A stretch of 64,000 bases of DNA from Mytilus trossulus (Eukaryota > Mollusca > Bivalvia > Mytilida > Mytilidae), in NCBI RefSeq assembly GCF_036588685.1, contig NC_086382.1, forward strand, positions 69,599,999 to 69,663,998, given 5' to 3'. The notes under the pieces are model-generated. The model saw nothing but the letters and a program-made list of their open reading frames with translations, did no database searches and was not told the origin of the DNA. Both the position numbers and the translations under genes were made by a program. Shown here piece after piece: positions 45,288-55,050 of the stretch. Numbering within the stretch: the stretch's first letter is position 1; each line of letters starts with the position of its first letter.

Positions 45288-46856
45288 CTAAGAATTTGTC
45301 CAAAATTTAATGTTCTCCTTTGCACGCATTGCTGCCTTTCGCATAGGCAGTGTTCTTTTGGTATCGACTTCTTTCGTCTCCTCTGATGTATTTGATAGTT
45401 CATCTTCGTTGATCTCTAGCGGATAAAGTTTGACGATCGGACGTGAAGTCTGGCCACTGTTCGTTCTGATTATCGCCGAACGCACTAAACCATCGTTACC
45501 AGTAACAACTTCCTCCACTACTGCTGTTTTCCATTTAATTCGCGGTTTATCGTCATGCACTTGAACTACATCTCCTACTTTAATGTTAATCTTATTGTCT
45601 CCAGTCTTTTTATGAAATTCTCGAAGTGAGGTTAAGTACTCAAATCTCCAACGGTTCCAAAAATGTTCAATAAGAGTAGATAATCTTTGAGCACGTTTTG
45701 AAATATCTGAAGCAGTCAATGCATATGTTTCGTTAATGTTGTCCATTTCGGTACGTGGATACGGTAATGTTGTAACTCGGCGTCCATACAACAGGTGCGC
45801 GGGTGTTAACGGTTCACTATCGATAATGTCTGTAGAAACATATGTTAGTGGTCGATCGTTCAGAATTTTCTCTATTTCTGTGACAAATGTCTGTAACATA
45901 TCCAAATTGATTAACGCACGTCCTAGTGTCTTTTTCAAATTTGTTTTTGTAAGTGCAATTAATCTCTCCCACCACCCTCCGAACCAGGGTGCACGTTTCG
46001 GAATGAATCTCCATTCGACTCCAAAAGAAGATAAAGCTTCTTCAATTTTCTTTGACTCACATAGCCGTTTTACCTCCTGTGACGCTGAAATAAAAGAAAG
46101 CGCATTGTCCGACATAACGATCTGCGGTAATGATTTCCTACTTGTAAATCGTCTAAATCCAGGTAAAAAGATTCTTCGTTCATAGTTGGTATTATCTCCA
46201 AATGCACGGCTCTTGTCGACGCACACGTAAATAAACATATGTAAACTTTTTTTCAATGTACCATCATTTTCCTTGACTTGAAGCGCTGCTGTACAGTCTA
46301 TACCTGTAACTGTGAAAGGCGGTGCTTCTTGAAGTCTTATTTTTTGTAATGGTGGAGGGTCTGGTGCCCTATACGGTTTTCCGTTGACCTTTTTGCAAGT
46401 TGTACATCTGTGAAGTAATTTTCGGGTGAATTGGCGCAAAGACGGTATCCAGAATGTTTGACGGATTTGTGTAACGGTGGCATTAACTCCAGAATGCATA
46501 ACTAGTTCGTGTGAGTTCAACACTATAAGCTCTGATAATCGGTGATTTGCTGGTAAAATATAAGGATGTTTTGCTGATTCGGATAATGGCGCATTATGAA
46601 TTCTACCTTTACATCTCATTAAATTGTTTTCATCTAAATAAAGTTGAAGTTGTCGAAGTCGTGGAAATTTAGTTTTTTGCGCATTTTTTAATGTGAGTGC
46701 GCATACTTCACCGGGGTATGCCGTCGCTTGGCAACATCGTATCCATAATATAGTTGATTGCTGTAATTCATCTGGTTGTATTTCCCCAGTGTTTCTAATA
46801 GACTTAGCTGTCTTACAATTTTGAATAAAACGTTGGACATACGTTGTCACTCGCAA
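45288..46856 (-). pseudogene. BEL/Pao integrase region
   Basis: 522 codons. N-terminal part with an H2C2-type zinc-binding region (HELVMHSG ... CTTCKK), then an rve-type core with a candidate first Asp in TGIDCTAAL, a second in VMSDNALSF and Glu in TEIEKILNDRPLTY, then the C-terminal domain typical of the group (GDVVQVHDDKPRIKWK ... RPIVKLYPLEIN). A short stretch in the core (about 46150-46215) does not look like the family and seems to be read in a shifted frame between two compensating indels. It lies about 100 bases past the end of the upstream frame, so the polyprotein is split. In a working element it would insert the cDNA into host DNA. Confidence 0.82.
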
Positions 46857-46959
46857 AAGCTTCTTGTAAGATCCATACCTGTTAACATTTATAATTTTGT
46901 CAATTCCAAAATGAAGATTATCATTTTTGTCAGTGTTGCTTTCTTCATCTAATGTCTCC

Positions 46960-49329
46960 TCATTGTCGTCTGCTAATACGGATAAAGCTGGCTGAATTTT
47001 GAATTAGGCAAGTCGGTCCTGTTTTCCATAATACGTTCTCCATAAACTGTTTTGCGGTTATACCACGAGTGAGCAAATCAGCAGGGTTACAATTTGTCGG
47101 GCAGTATTTCCATTTGCATTCTTCCGTTAATTCATTAATCTCTTTAATTCGATTTGATACGAAGCGTTTCAACGGTTTTGACGTTTTTAACCATTGAAGT
47201 ACAATTTGGCTGTCCGACCAAAGTGTCACATCTGTACATTCCAAAGTAGATTTTAGATGTTGTGTTAGGCGAGCTCCTATTACGGCGGCCATTAATTCCA
47301 ATTGTGGCAATGTCAGCGTTTTAATGGGTGCAACGCGTGTTTTTGCCATCACTAATGCGGCACTATGTCCTTTCGATAGATACATGTATGCTACCGCTCC
47401 ATACGCTTTCATGCTTGCGTCGACAAATACATGTAGTGATCTTGAGTTTGTATTTCCGGTAAAGTATTGTCTAGGCAATTTCATACTTGTAACGATTCCT
47501 ATGTCTTTTGCCAGATCCTTCCATTGTAACTGTAGATTTTCTGGTAGGGGTTCGTCCCAATCATAGCGTTGTTTCCACAAATCTTGCATCAAAATCTTTG
47601 CTCGGATACTAACTGGGCTTAAAAATCCTAGCGGGTCAAATATCTTTGAAGATTCTTTCAGAATTTCCCGTTTTGTAATATTTGACGATACAAACGGTAA
47701 AACTCGTTTTGCGTAAGATAATTCATCCGTTTCGACATTCCAACGCATTCCCAATATTTTTGCTTCTTTGTCGGTATCTAACACGTCCTCCTTGATAGCT
47801 AGATTTCTCACATTTTCGTTGTTTGAGGTCCATGAGCGAAGGTTAAATCCTGCATTTAACATCAGTTGTCGCGCTTCCTTGAAATAAGTTACGGCTTGAG
47901 TTTCATTGCAAATGCTAGATAAAATGTTGTCAACATATAAATCCCTTGTCAGTATTTTAGTAGTTTCATTTTCTGTTTGCTGTAAGTGTTTTAGCAGGAC
48001 AGCGTTTAAGATAAACGGCGAACACGTCGCTCCAAATAGTACAGACTTGAACCTATATGTCGCTAAATCGCTTTGTGGGTCAACAGGGTTATCTAACCAT
48101 AAAAATCTTGTGACATCACGGTCCTGTTCATGCAGTCCGACATGTAAAAATGCCTTCTCAATGTCAGTTACTATGGCAACCGGGTTCAATCGAAATCTGA
48201 TTAAAATCTTTGTAAGGTCGTTTAAAATCGGGGGTGTGTTCATTAAACAATCATTAAGACTCGGTAACTGTGATGACTGTCGGCAGCTACAATCGTAAAC
48301 TATCCTTATTGGTGTAGTTGTTGAATCCTTTTTAACGGGATGGTGTGGGATATAATGTACAATACCTTTACTAATATCGGGATCCTTAACCTTTTCAATA
48401 AATCCTCGGCGTTCATGATCTTTGATTATCTGTCCATATACATTAAGCATTTTGGGATCTTGACTTAATTTTCGAATGACGTTTTCAGTTCTTCGTTTTG
48501 TAACAAAGAAGTTGGTAGGCAAGGGTTCATGATCTGGTTTCCATGGCAACTTTGCTATGTACTTGTTTTCTCGAAATTCGATTGCTGACTTTTGATATGT
48601 TTCCATATAATCTACCGTTTCAACATCTGTCGTGTTGCTATCTATTCCTAACGACTCTAATTCCCAAAATCTTTCTAAATTGAACTCCTCTGGTTTGTGC
48701 GATGTCAATATGTTGTACATACCTACATTACTCTGTTGTCGATTAGACGTTGGAATTGGACCAGACAATAAATAGCCAAGTTTGGACTTTACGGCAGTTG
48801 GACCATTTCCTCTTAATATTGTATCCTCTACGAAATCCCAATAGAAATCAGCTCCGATGAGCAAGGAAATTTCAAAAGAAGAGTTGGCTTCTGTAAACGG
48901 ATGAGCTAAACGTAATCCTTTCAGGTACTTAAATTCTCGTATACCATTACCGATGTAATTGGTTAACGGGCTGGCGATGTTCGGTACTACTAGAACCTCA
49001 ACTGGAATTTTCGTTCTGTTTATCGACTCTACGTATACGCGTGCTCTTGACAAATGACGGACTTTGCTGTCGGTACTTCCAAATGCCGATAAATGTATGG
49101 TTTCTGTTCCTAGTATTTCTAAATCTATTTTCGACGCTAACTCCTCGGTAACAAAAGAGCGCTGTGCTCCTTCATCAAACAAAATGTGCGTATCAACATA
49201 TCGATTTCCCCCAACTGGTGCAACGGCAGTTTTTAGAAGCACGTTCGAACGGGATTTTTCTTCAGACGAATGAAAACTTGTGGCGATCAATGTATTTTCG
49301 CTATCATCAACTATGGCATGAACTGACAT
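46960..49329 (-). pseudogene. BEL/Pao protease, reverse transcriptase and RNase H
   Basis: 789 codons on the minus strand. Near residues 45-60 is an aspartic protease motif of the BEL type (HILFDEGAQRSFV). The reverse transcriptase has VTDIEKAFLHVGL and the catalytic box LYVDNILSS, i.e. YVDN in place of the commoner YVDD. RNase H follows with VFVDASMKAYGAVAY, LPQLELMAA and TLWSDSQIVL, and a CNPADLLTRG block. The frame loses family similarity a few codons after GPT near 46985 and stops; matching sequence resumes in another frame, so I infer an indel there. In frame upstream of its first Met the CCHC knuckles continue, so the ATG at 49329 is internal to a longer polyprotein. Confidence 0.85.
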
Positions 49330-49465
49330 TTGCTGATCACTAGTACATGTATTTCCATGGCAAAGACTTGTGTGGTGCTTTTGATGGCACTGGCGGCAGC
49401 GAAATTTCGATTTACAATCTACGGAACGGTGTGATCCTAAACAGTTAAAACATAACTTCTTTTTC
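49330..49465 (-). pseudogene. BEL/Pao CCHC zinc-knuckle segment
   Basis: Open in frame with the protease ORF. It encodes CFNCLGSHRSVDC and CRQCHQKHHTSLCH, the paired zinc-knuckle region usually found between Gag and protease in this group. It is cut off on its N-terminal side by the LINE. Confidence 0.75.
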
Positions 49466-51778
49466 TATTAAATCAACTGGCAATGCACCAGGAATTTCAG
49501 ACCATGATATCGTCATTACAGACTCATTGATAAAACCATACTATTGCAAACAACGCCCACAGAAAAGATACATGTTTGGGAAAGCAAATTGGGATCAGAT
49601 TAAAACAGACATAAATATGATAACAAAGGACATCTATAATCATATACACGATATGCCAATAGATAAAACCTGGCAAACCTTCAAGAACGGTGTACAAGCA
49701 ACAATTGACACAAACGTACCATCTAAAATGATAAAGAAAAAGCACTCTGTCCCATGGTTAAACAGAAAACTGCGCAAAATGCTAAAACGGAAAGCTAGGT
49801 TGCACAAACATGCTAGAAAAACTGGAAGTTACAAAGAATATAAACAATTCCAAAAAGACTGCAAACGCCAATTTAGAAAAGCAGAATGGAACTATATTAA
49901 TGACATCATCAATGCAGGTTTTGAAAAGAATAGTTCTAAACCATTCTGGAACTACATGAAAGCAAAGAAACAAGATAATATAGGAGTAGCACCACTAAAG
50001 TCAAATGGAGGCCTTACAAACGACAGCAAAGAAAAGGCAGAAATTCTAAACAACCAATTCAAATCAGTATTCACTAAATTAGATCCGAACTCACAAATAC
50101 CACCACTAAAGAAAAGATCAACTTCAAACATTTCAAAATTGGACATAACATCAGAAGGAGTACAAAAATTATTGAAAAACGTAAATCCATCCAAAGCAAT
50201 GGGACCAGACGGAATACCAAACACTGTCCTTAAAACATGTGCAGAAGAACTCGCACCAAGTATATCCGCCATCTTTCAAAAATCAATTGACACAGGCACT
50301 CTCCCTGAAGATTGGTTAAGTGCAAACATAGCTCCAGTATTTAAGAAGGGGGACGTCCACGCAGCTGAAAATTACAGACCAGTTTCACTGACCTGTGTAT
50401 CATGTAAGCTTTTGGAACACATCATCTGTAAACACATCCTTAAACATCTGGAAAAGCACAAAATACTGACAAATTTAAATCATGGATTCAGATCAGGTTA
50501 CTCTTGTACAACACAGCTCTTAGTCACAACAGAAGACCTAATAAAGAGCTTCGACAGTGGCATTCAACTCGATATGGCTATACTCGACTTTTCAAAGGCT
50601 TTTGATACTGTGCCACATAACAAACTTTTGGCAAAACTAAACAGCTTCGGAATAGATGGAAATCTGAACAAATGGTTAGCAGCATTTCTGCAAAAACGAT
50701 CAATGCGGGTTGTTGTAGAAGGTGAGCACTCAGAATACGCCCACGTAGACTCTGGCGTACCACAAGGCACAGTACTAGGACCGCTGCTTTTCCTATGCCA
50801 CATCAACGACCTCCCGGAAAGCGTAAAATCTCAAGTTCGTTTATTTGCAGATGACTGCCTTCTCTATCGAGAGATTAAAAACACAAAAGACCACCAAACT
50901 CTCCAAGAAGATCTAAAAGCTCTGGAAGTATGGGCACTAAATTGGGGAATGAAATTCAACGCAAAAAAATGCTATATAATGAGCTTCAAACAAAAATCGA
51001 CACACTTCTACCAACTAGACAACCACATACTAGAACAGGTACAAACTAATCCTTACCTAGGTCTTAACATATCTGATGACCTAAAATGGACCAGCCACAT
51101 AGGGAAAACAACAAGCAAGGCAAGCTGTACACTAGGGTTCCTGAGAAGAAACTTACGCCAGTGCCCCCAAGAGTGCAAAAAACTTGCCTACTTAGCCATG
51201 GTAAGATCCGTACTAGAATACGGTGCTGTCATTTGGGACCCATTCACCATCAGGGAAATAGAAAAAATAGAAAGTATACAGAAAAGAGGAGCACGTTTCA
51301 TTCTGCACGACTATAAATCCAGAGACACCGGATGCGTCACAAATATGCTAAAACTACCACCTCTCCAAGAGCGAAGAAAACATCAGAGGCTGACTATGTT
51401 CTACAAAGTGGTTGAGGGATTGGTGCCGGCTATTGATCCAACAGATTATCTACAACAGACAAGAAATAAACGCCAAGTCAAAGCAAAAAACTTTAGTGAC
51501 TTCCAATATTCAAACATAGTGGAAAGACAAGAAACCAGAAATAGCAGATCGTATAAATTAATAGACTGCAAAACAGACATTCGAAAGAACTCTTTTTTTC
51601 CAAAAACAATAGTTGAGTGGAAACATCTGGACGAGGTAACTGCATGTCAAAAGACAGTTGAGGGTTTCACGGCTGCCCTCCAACGGTTGGAGTAACCAAC
51701 CCGCTCTCCTTCCAGTGCGCATATATCCGAGATCGGATCCTGCACTGTGTAACATACAGATACAGATACAGATACGAT
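49466..51778 (+). mobile_element. 5'-truncated non-LTR retrotransposon (LINE) inserted in the BEL/Pao element
   Basis: Plus orientation, opposite to its host. It starts inside the endonuclease domain (in-frame GISDHDIV about 49493-49516), contains the whole reverse transcriptase ORF, an 80-base 3' UTR and a short tandem tail of ACAGAT units (51752-51778). Severe 5' truncation and a simple 3' tail are standard for LINE insertion. Edges are approximate and no clear target duplication is visible. Confidence 0.85.
49527..51695 (+). CDS. LINE reverse transcriptase (ORF2 C-terminal part)
   Basis: 722 codons to TAA at 51693-51695. The frame is also open upstream to the insertion edge, so 49527 (a TTG codon) is not a natural start; the natural N-terminus with most of the AP-type endonuclease is missing, leaving only its SDH box. 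Reverse transcriptase motifs occur in order: NPSKAMGPDGIPNTVLK, ENYRPVSLTCVSCKLLEH, LDFSKAFDTVPHNKL, SGVPQGTVLGPLLFL and the catalytic LFADDCLLY. A C-terminal region with SIQKRGARFI follows. These fit the Jockey/CR1/I group; I cannot choose a clade by eye. The RT part has no internal stop, so this insertion may be recent, but it cannot move without its promoter and endonuclease. Confidence 0.88.
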   Translation: MIKPYYCKQRPQKRYMFGKANWDQIKTDINMITKDIYNHIHDMPIDKTWQTFKNGVQATIDTNVPSKMIKKKHSVPWLNRKLRKMLKRKARLHKHARKTGSYKEYKQFQKDCKRQFRKAEWNYINDIINAGFEKNSSKPFWNYMKAKKQDNIGVAPLKSNGGLTNDSKEKAEILNNQFKSVFTKLDPNSQIPPLKKRSTSNISKLDITSEGVQKLLKNVNPSKAMGPDGIPNTVLKTCAEELAPSISAIFQKSIDTGTLPEDWLSANIAPVFKKGDVHAAENYRPVSLTCVSCKLLEHIICKHILKHLEKHKILTNLNHGFRSGYSCTTQLLVTTEDLIKSFDSGIQLDMAILDFSKAFDTVPHNKLLAKLNSFGIDGNLNKWLAAFLQKRSMRVVVEGEHSEYAHVDSGVPQGTVLGPLLFLCHINDLPESVKSQVRLFADDCLLYREIKNTKDHQTLQEDLKALEVWALNWGMKFNAKKCYIMSFKQKSTHFYQLDNHILEQVQTNPYLGLNISDDLKWTSHIGKTTSKASCTLGFLRRNLRQCPQECKKLAYLAMVRSVLEYGAVIWDPFTIREIEKIESIQKRGARFILHDYKSRDTGCVTNMLKLPPLQERRKHQRLTMFYKVVEGLVPAIDPTDYLQQTRNKRQVKAKNFSDFQYSNIVERQETRNSRSYKLIDCKTDIRKNSFFPKTIVEWKHLDEVTACQKTVEGFTAALQRLE

Positions 51779-52930
51779 TGATAGGCGTGTATCGTGATCT
51801 GTAACATTTGGGCATTTTGCAGGGTCATGTAAATTCTGGCAGTATATGCAAGGTTTTTGTCGTATATTTTGTGTTTGTCTCTCTCGGTTATCGAATGTAA
51901 CTACTTTACTCGGTGTACCTTTTCTATCAGCGCTTGTCAAAAACGATGCGGTCATTGCAGTAGGTTGCATTGAATCCATAAACGAAGAGCGTTGTCCAGC
52001 TTCAATTATAGTGATTTCTTTCAAAATTCCACGTCTCAAATCAATCAATTCCCAATTATCGGAACCGTTTTCACGAGCTAAGTGTTGTCGTATTTCTGAC
52101 GGAAGCTTGTTCAGTATTATCGGAATAAGTAATGCACCATACGATTCTCCGGAACGGCCTAACGATTCAAGACCTCTTATATAAGCCTCTAACTTGTCGT
52201 AATAAACACGTAGACTGAGTAGGTTATTTTGTGGTGCTCTAAGTTCTAGCATAGCTTGCATATAAGCATTTGTAATCTTATGCGATTGTCCGAAGCGCTC
52301 CTTTAAAAGTTTAATAGCTTCCATGTAATTTGAGTTTGTGAGCGGTAACCCGTCAATAGTTCTTGCAGCATCATTACCAAGCTGGGATTTTAAATAACTA
52401 AATTTCTGTACGTCTGTGAGTGTTACATTGTAATGAACGGAAGATTCAAAAGAGTCCCAAAATGTTTGCCAAGTCAGAATTTCTCCGTTAAACATGGGTA
52501 GTGTAAGTTTCGGCAAATGGTGATTTTGGTTGCTAGGTTGCTGGACGGGATACATTTGTGTTGTGTACGGAACAGAACTGTGTTGATTAACGTTTTCAAA
52601 AGTGTGAGAAGATATTGCGTGATCATGCTGTAGGATATCATTATCAGTACATACTTTTTTTGCGAATGTTTTCCGTAAATGTCGTATTTTGGTGTTCAAA
52701 AAGAATTTGTACTCATCTGCATTTAGAATTTCCTCCTCGATGTCCTCCTCCTTCAAAGAATTCATAATATCTTCGTCCAATGCACTTATAGTTTTCTGTT
52801 TTTGAATTAATGTTTCTAAAAGTTCAGCACTTTCTTCATTGTCCAAGCTTGATTCATCTTCCGTTTTTCGTAAAAGTCTCTTTACTGCACTTTTGTGACC
52901 GGCTCTGACTGCTTTCAGCTTGCTGTCCAT
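51779..52930 (-). pseudogene. BEL/Pao Gag (DUF1759-type), interrupted
   Basis: ATG at 52930-52928 (MDSKLKAVRAGHKSAVKR), about 12 codons past the primer-binding site. An acidic coiled region (LETLIQKQKTISALDEDI) is followed by the conserved core LPKLTLPMFNGEILTWQTFW, FSYLKSQLGNDAARTIDGLP and FGQSHKITNAYMQAMLEL, then a first knuckle-like CIYCQNLHDPAKC near the end. The reading runs on past 51779 into LINE sequence, so the last ~40 residues of the open frame are not Gag. Gag would form the particle that packages element RNA. Separation from the protease frame by 2.3 kb of LINE makes it defective. Confidence 0.85.
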
Positions 52931-52957
52931 CTTTTCCAATGGTCACGGCACCATAAA

Positions 52958-53119
52958 TGTGCGGAATAAACTAAGAAAGTCGTATGTGTACTTTGCGTTG
53001 TGTTTACTCTGCGTATAATATTTACAATGGCGAAGCCCATACAAGGTGTAAGCAACGTCACAAGCATGTGAACGTAAATACGGGAAACGTAACGTTATAA
53101 CTTCGAACTATTCTCAACA
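52958..53119 (-). repeat. BEL/Pao 5' LTR
   Basis: 162 bases, followed on the minus strand by the primer-binding site and Gag. It has 13 bases (around GCATGTGAACGTAAA) not present in the other LTR. Confidence 0.9.
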
Positions 53120-53516
53120 GTCGTATTGTCATCGTCATACCTTCGGGTAGCTTCGTGATTCATTCGTGTAGACATCGTAATGTCAAAACTGCCCGATGGA
53201 AACGATGGAAACACGAATGCAATACGATGTTCAAAGATGCATTCTCGGTGCCATTACGATGCTGAGGATGGTGATACGAACTCAATACGAACCCTCAACA
53301 TCGAACGCACCTTCGGAGATTTTTTAACATGTTGAAAAATTTAGAACCCTTCCCGAAGTTGTCCCCGAAGGCTAGAAAAAGTGGCCGATGGTTCTACGAT
53401 GGTTAAAGATGGCACTACGAATAGTCCGATACGGATACGATCACTCCCGACTTTGAAAATTTCCATAATCGTGTTTCCATCGGCGTAAAAATCGGGACAG
53501 TGTGACGCGGACATAA

Positions 53517-54495
53517 CGGAGCTCCATGTCGGAATACATTGCATTTCTGTTTTTAAAATACTGTGAAAAGGCTGAATCAGACTTTTACCTTATATATTGA
53601 GTATAAAATCGATTGAAAAAGAAACATAAAATCTGCATAAATTTTGATAAATGACAATTTATTGAATTATTGAAGTCTTATGTAAACAGAAACAATATAT
53701 GTGTGATGAGGCAAAATATTTAACGCAATATTGTAGGGAAAAAAGGTAGTCTGAACATTTTTCAAAAAATTCCGGAACATGATGACCTAAGTATATTATC
53801 CTTTAATCACACACGTATGAAAATATTATGTATCATTTCAACATCTCATTTGTAACTTAGTACCCACAAATATAACTTTTAAAAATAAGTCTATCAATAA
53901 CGCCCAATACGGTTAAGTTTTTCTGTATCAGGTGATCATAGATCTTCATGATGGTATTTAACATTTAATTAATATGTTCAATTAAATGACCTCAACAGAT
54001 GTTGACTTTCAATTTTTTCAATTGTCTATTTTTGATTGTTTGTATGAAAATATCTTTTACTTGTAGGAGAAGAGCGAGAGATGGGGGTAATATTCTGAGT
54101 GTTTTCAGCAAAATAATAAAATAAAAATCAAAATTGTTTTTAATTTTCAATGATTTTTAACTGAAATGTGGGGGGAACTCTTCTGATTATAGAAATTACT
54201 AGTACACAATCGCGGGCATTCAGAGCGTATTTGAAAGGATGTAAAGTGTTGTAGGAAGAATTTTGTAAAAGATTTAATGACTTGATAATTTCAGAAAAAG
54301 TATCATTAGTCATAGGTACTTGGGGACAGGATAATGTTTTTTTAACCCTCCTCCTTTATTTCCAAAATTCCCATTTTTTGTTTTCTATTAATTTCATTAT
54401 GAACATACATTTAGTGTACATGTATCATGAACATTCCAGTCAGGAGCCTGTAATTCAGTGGTTCAGTGATATTTGTTTTTCGTTCATTTTTTGTA
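53517..54495. other. Intergenic stretch right of the TAA-flanked element
   Basis: AT-rich, no gene or repeat recognised; the ORF at 54282-54500 runs into the next repeat and is not a gene. Confidence 0.55.
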
Positions 54496-54499
54496 CATA

Positions 54500-54695
54500 A
54501 ATAAGGCTGTTAGTTTTCTCATTTGAATTGTTTTACATTGTCATTTCGGGGCCTTTTATATCAGACTATGCAGTATCGGCTTTTGCTTATTGCTGAAGGC
54601 CGTAAGGTGACATTTAAATGTTAATTTCGGTGTCATTTTGGTCTCTTGTGGAGAGCTGTCTCATTGGCATTCATACCACATCTTCATTTTTTTGT
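54500..54695 (+). repeat. R1a SINE-like repeat
   Basis: ACATAAATAAGGCTGTTAGTTTTC ... CTGAAGGCCGTAAGGTGAC ... TCATTGGCATTCATACCAC. Head sequence (CAGGAGCCTGTAATTCAGTGG) is visible just before it at about 54442. Confidence 0.75.
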
Positions 54696-54894
54696 AAAAC
54701 ATTAAGTGACTTGAGAATTTCATAAAAGGTATCAAAAGTCATGAGTAATTTGGGACAGGATAATTGTTTTTCTAGCCCGCCTTCTCCTTTTCCACAAAAA
54801 AATCCTTTTGTTTTTTGGTTCTCTATTAATTTTAATGACACATGAATAATTTTAGTGCTTATCTGTATATTATGAACATTCATTAAAGGGGGGT

Positions 54895-55050
54895 CGGGGC
54901 AGAGGCGGATTTAGGGGGCCCACCCCCCTCTTTTCTGGAAAATACTTGGTTGCTTATATAGGGAATCACTGGAGCATGACCGGAGCGGGCCCCTCTTAGG
55001 CAGTCAACGGGCCCTGCGTATGAAAATTTCTGGATCCGCCACTGAGGAGG
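54895..55050. repeat. R5 repeat with GGATCC(G/A)CCACT motif
   Basis: GGCGGATTTAGGGGGCCC ... GGGAATCACTGGAGCATGAC ... AATTTCTGGATCCGCCACTG. Related copies at 55795-55860, 56715-56880, 57920-58010 and 58600-58690. The CATGACTGAAG and GGATCC blocks are shared in either orientation. Confidence 0.65.

Larger units (their letters stand above)
44989..53119 (-). mobile_element. BEL/Pao LTR retrotransposon (defective, with nested LINE)
   Basis: Bounded by near-identical LTRs and a 5-base duplication. The order on the minus strand is LTR, primer-binding site TGGTGCCGTGACC (complement of about 52942-52954), gag, CCHC knuckles, protease, reverse transcriptase, RNase H, integrase, LTR. This gene order and the domain types are those of BEL/Pao elements. 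It is inactive as read: a LINE interrupts it between gag and the knuckles, and the frame breaks between RNase H and integrase. Confidence 0.9.
43336..53513. mobile_element. TAA-flanked inverted-repeat DNA element interrupted by a BEL/Pao retrotransposon
   Basis: Left end TGCCCGCGTCACACTGTCCC, right end (complement) TGTCCGCGTCACACTGTCCC, followed inward on both sides by GATTTTTA, with TAA at 43333-43335 and 53514-53516. The TWA duplication and the GCGTCACAC terminus match the MITE at 6667-7583, suggesting a PIF/Harbinger-type family. Without the 8.1-kb insert it would be about 2.0 kb. Both halves are rich in ACGA-containing short motifs such as ACGAAGGCTACACGATGG. No transposase seen. A mollusc-type repeat with AAAGGTCAAGGTCACTGTG lies at about 43780-44010. 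Confidence 0.75.

Noticed and set aside
49524-49745. Minus ORFs opposite the LINE (49524-49745, 49782-49973, 49952-50272, 50564-50806).
   Set aside because: Antisense shadows of the reverse transcriptase frame.
49460-51785. Target-site duplication around the LINE.
   Set aside because: No convincing direct repeat; only weak ATT similarity at the two edges.
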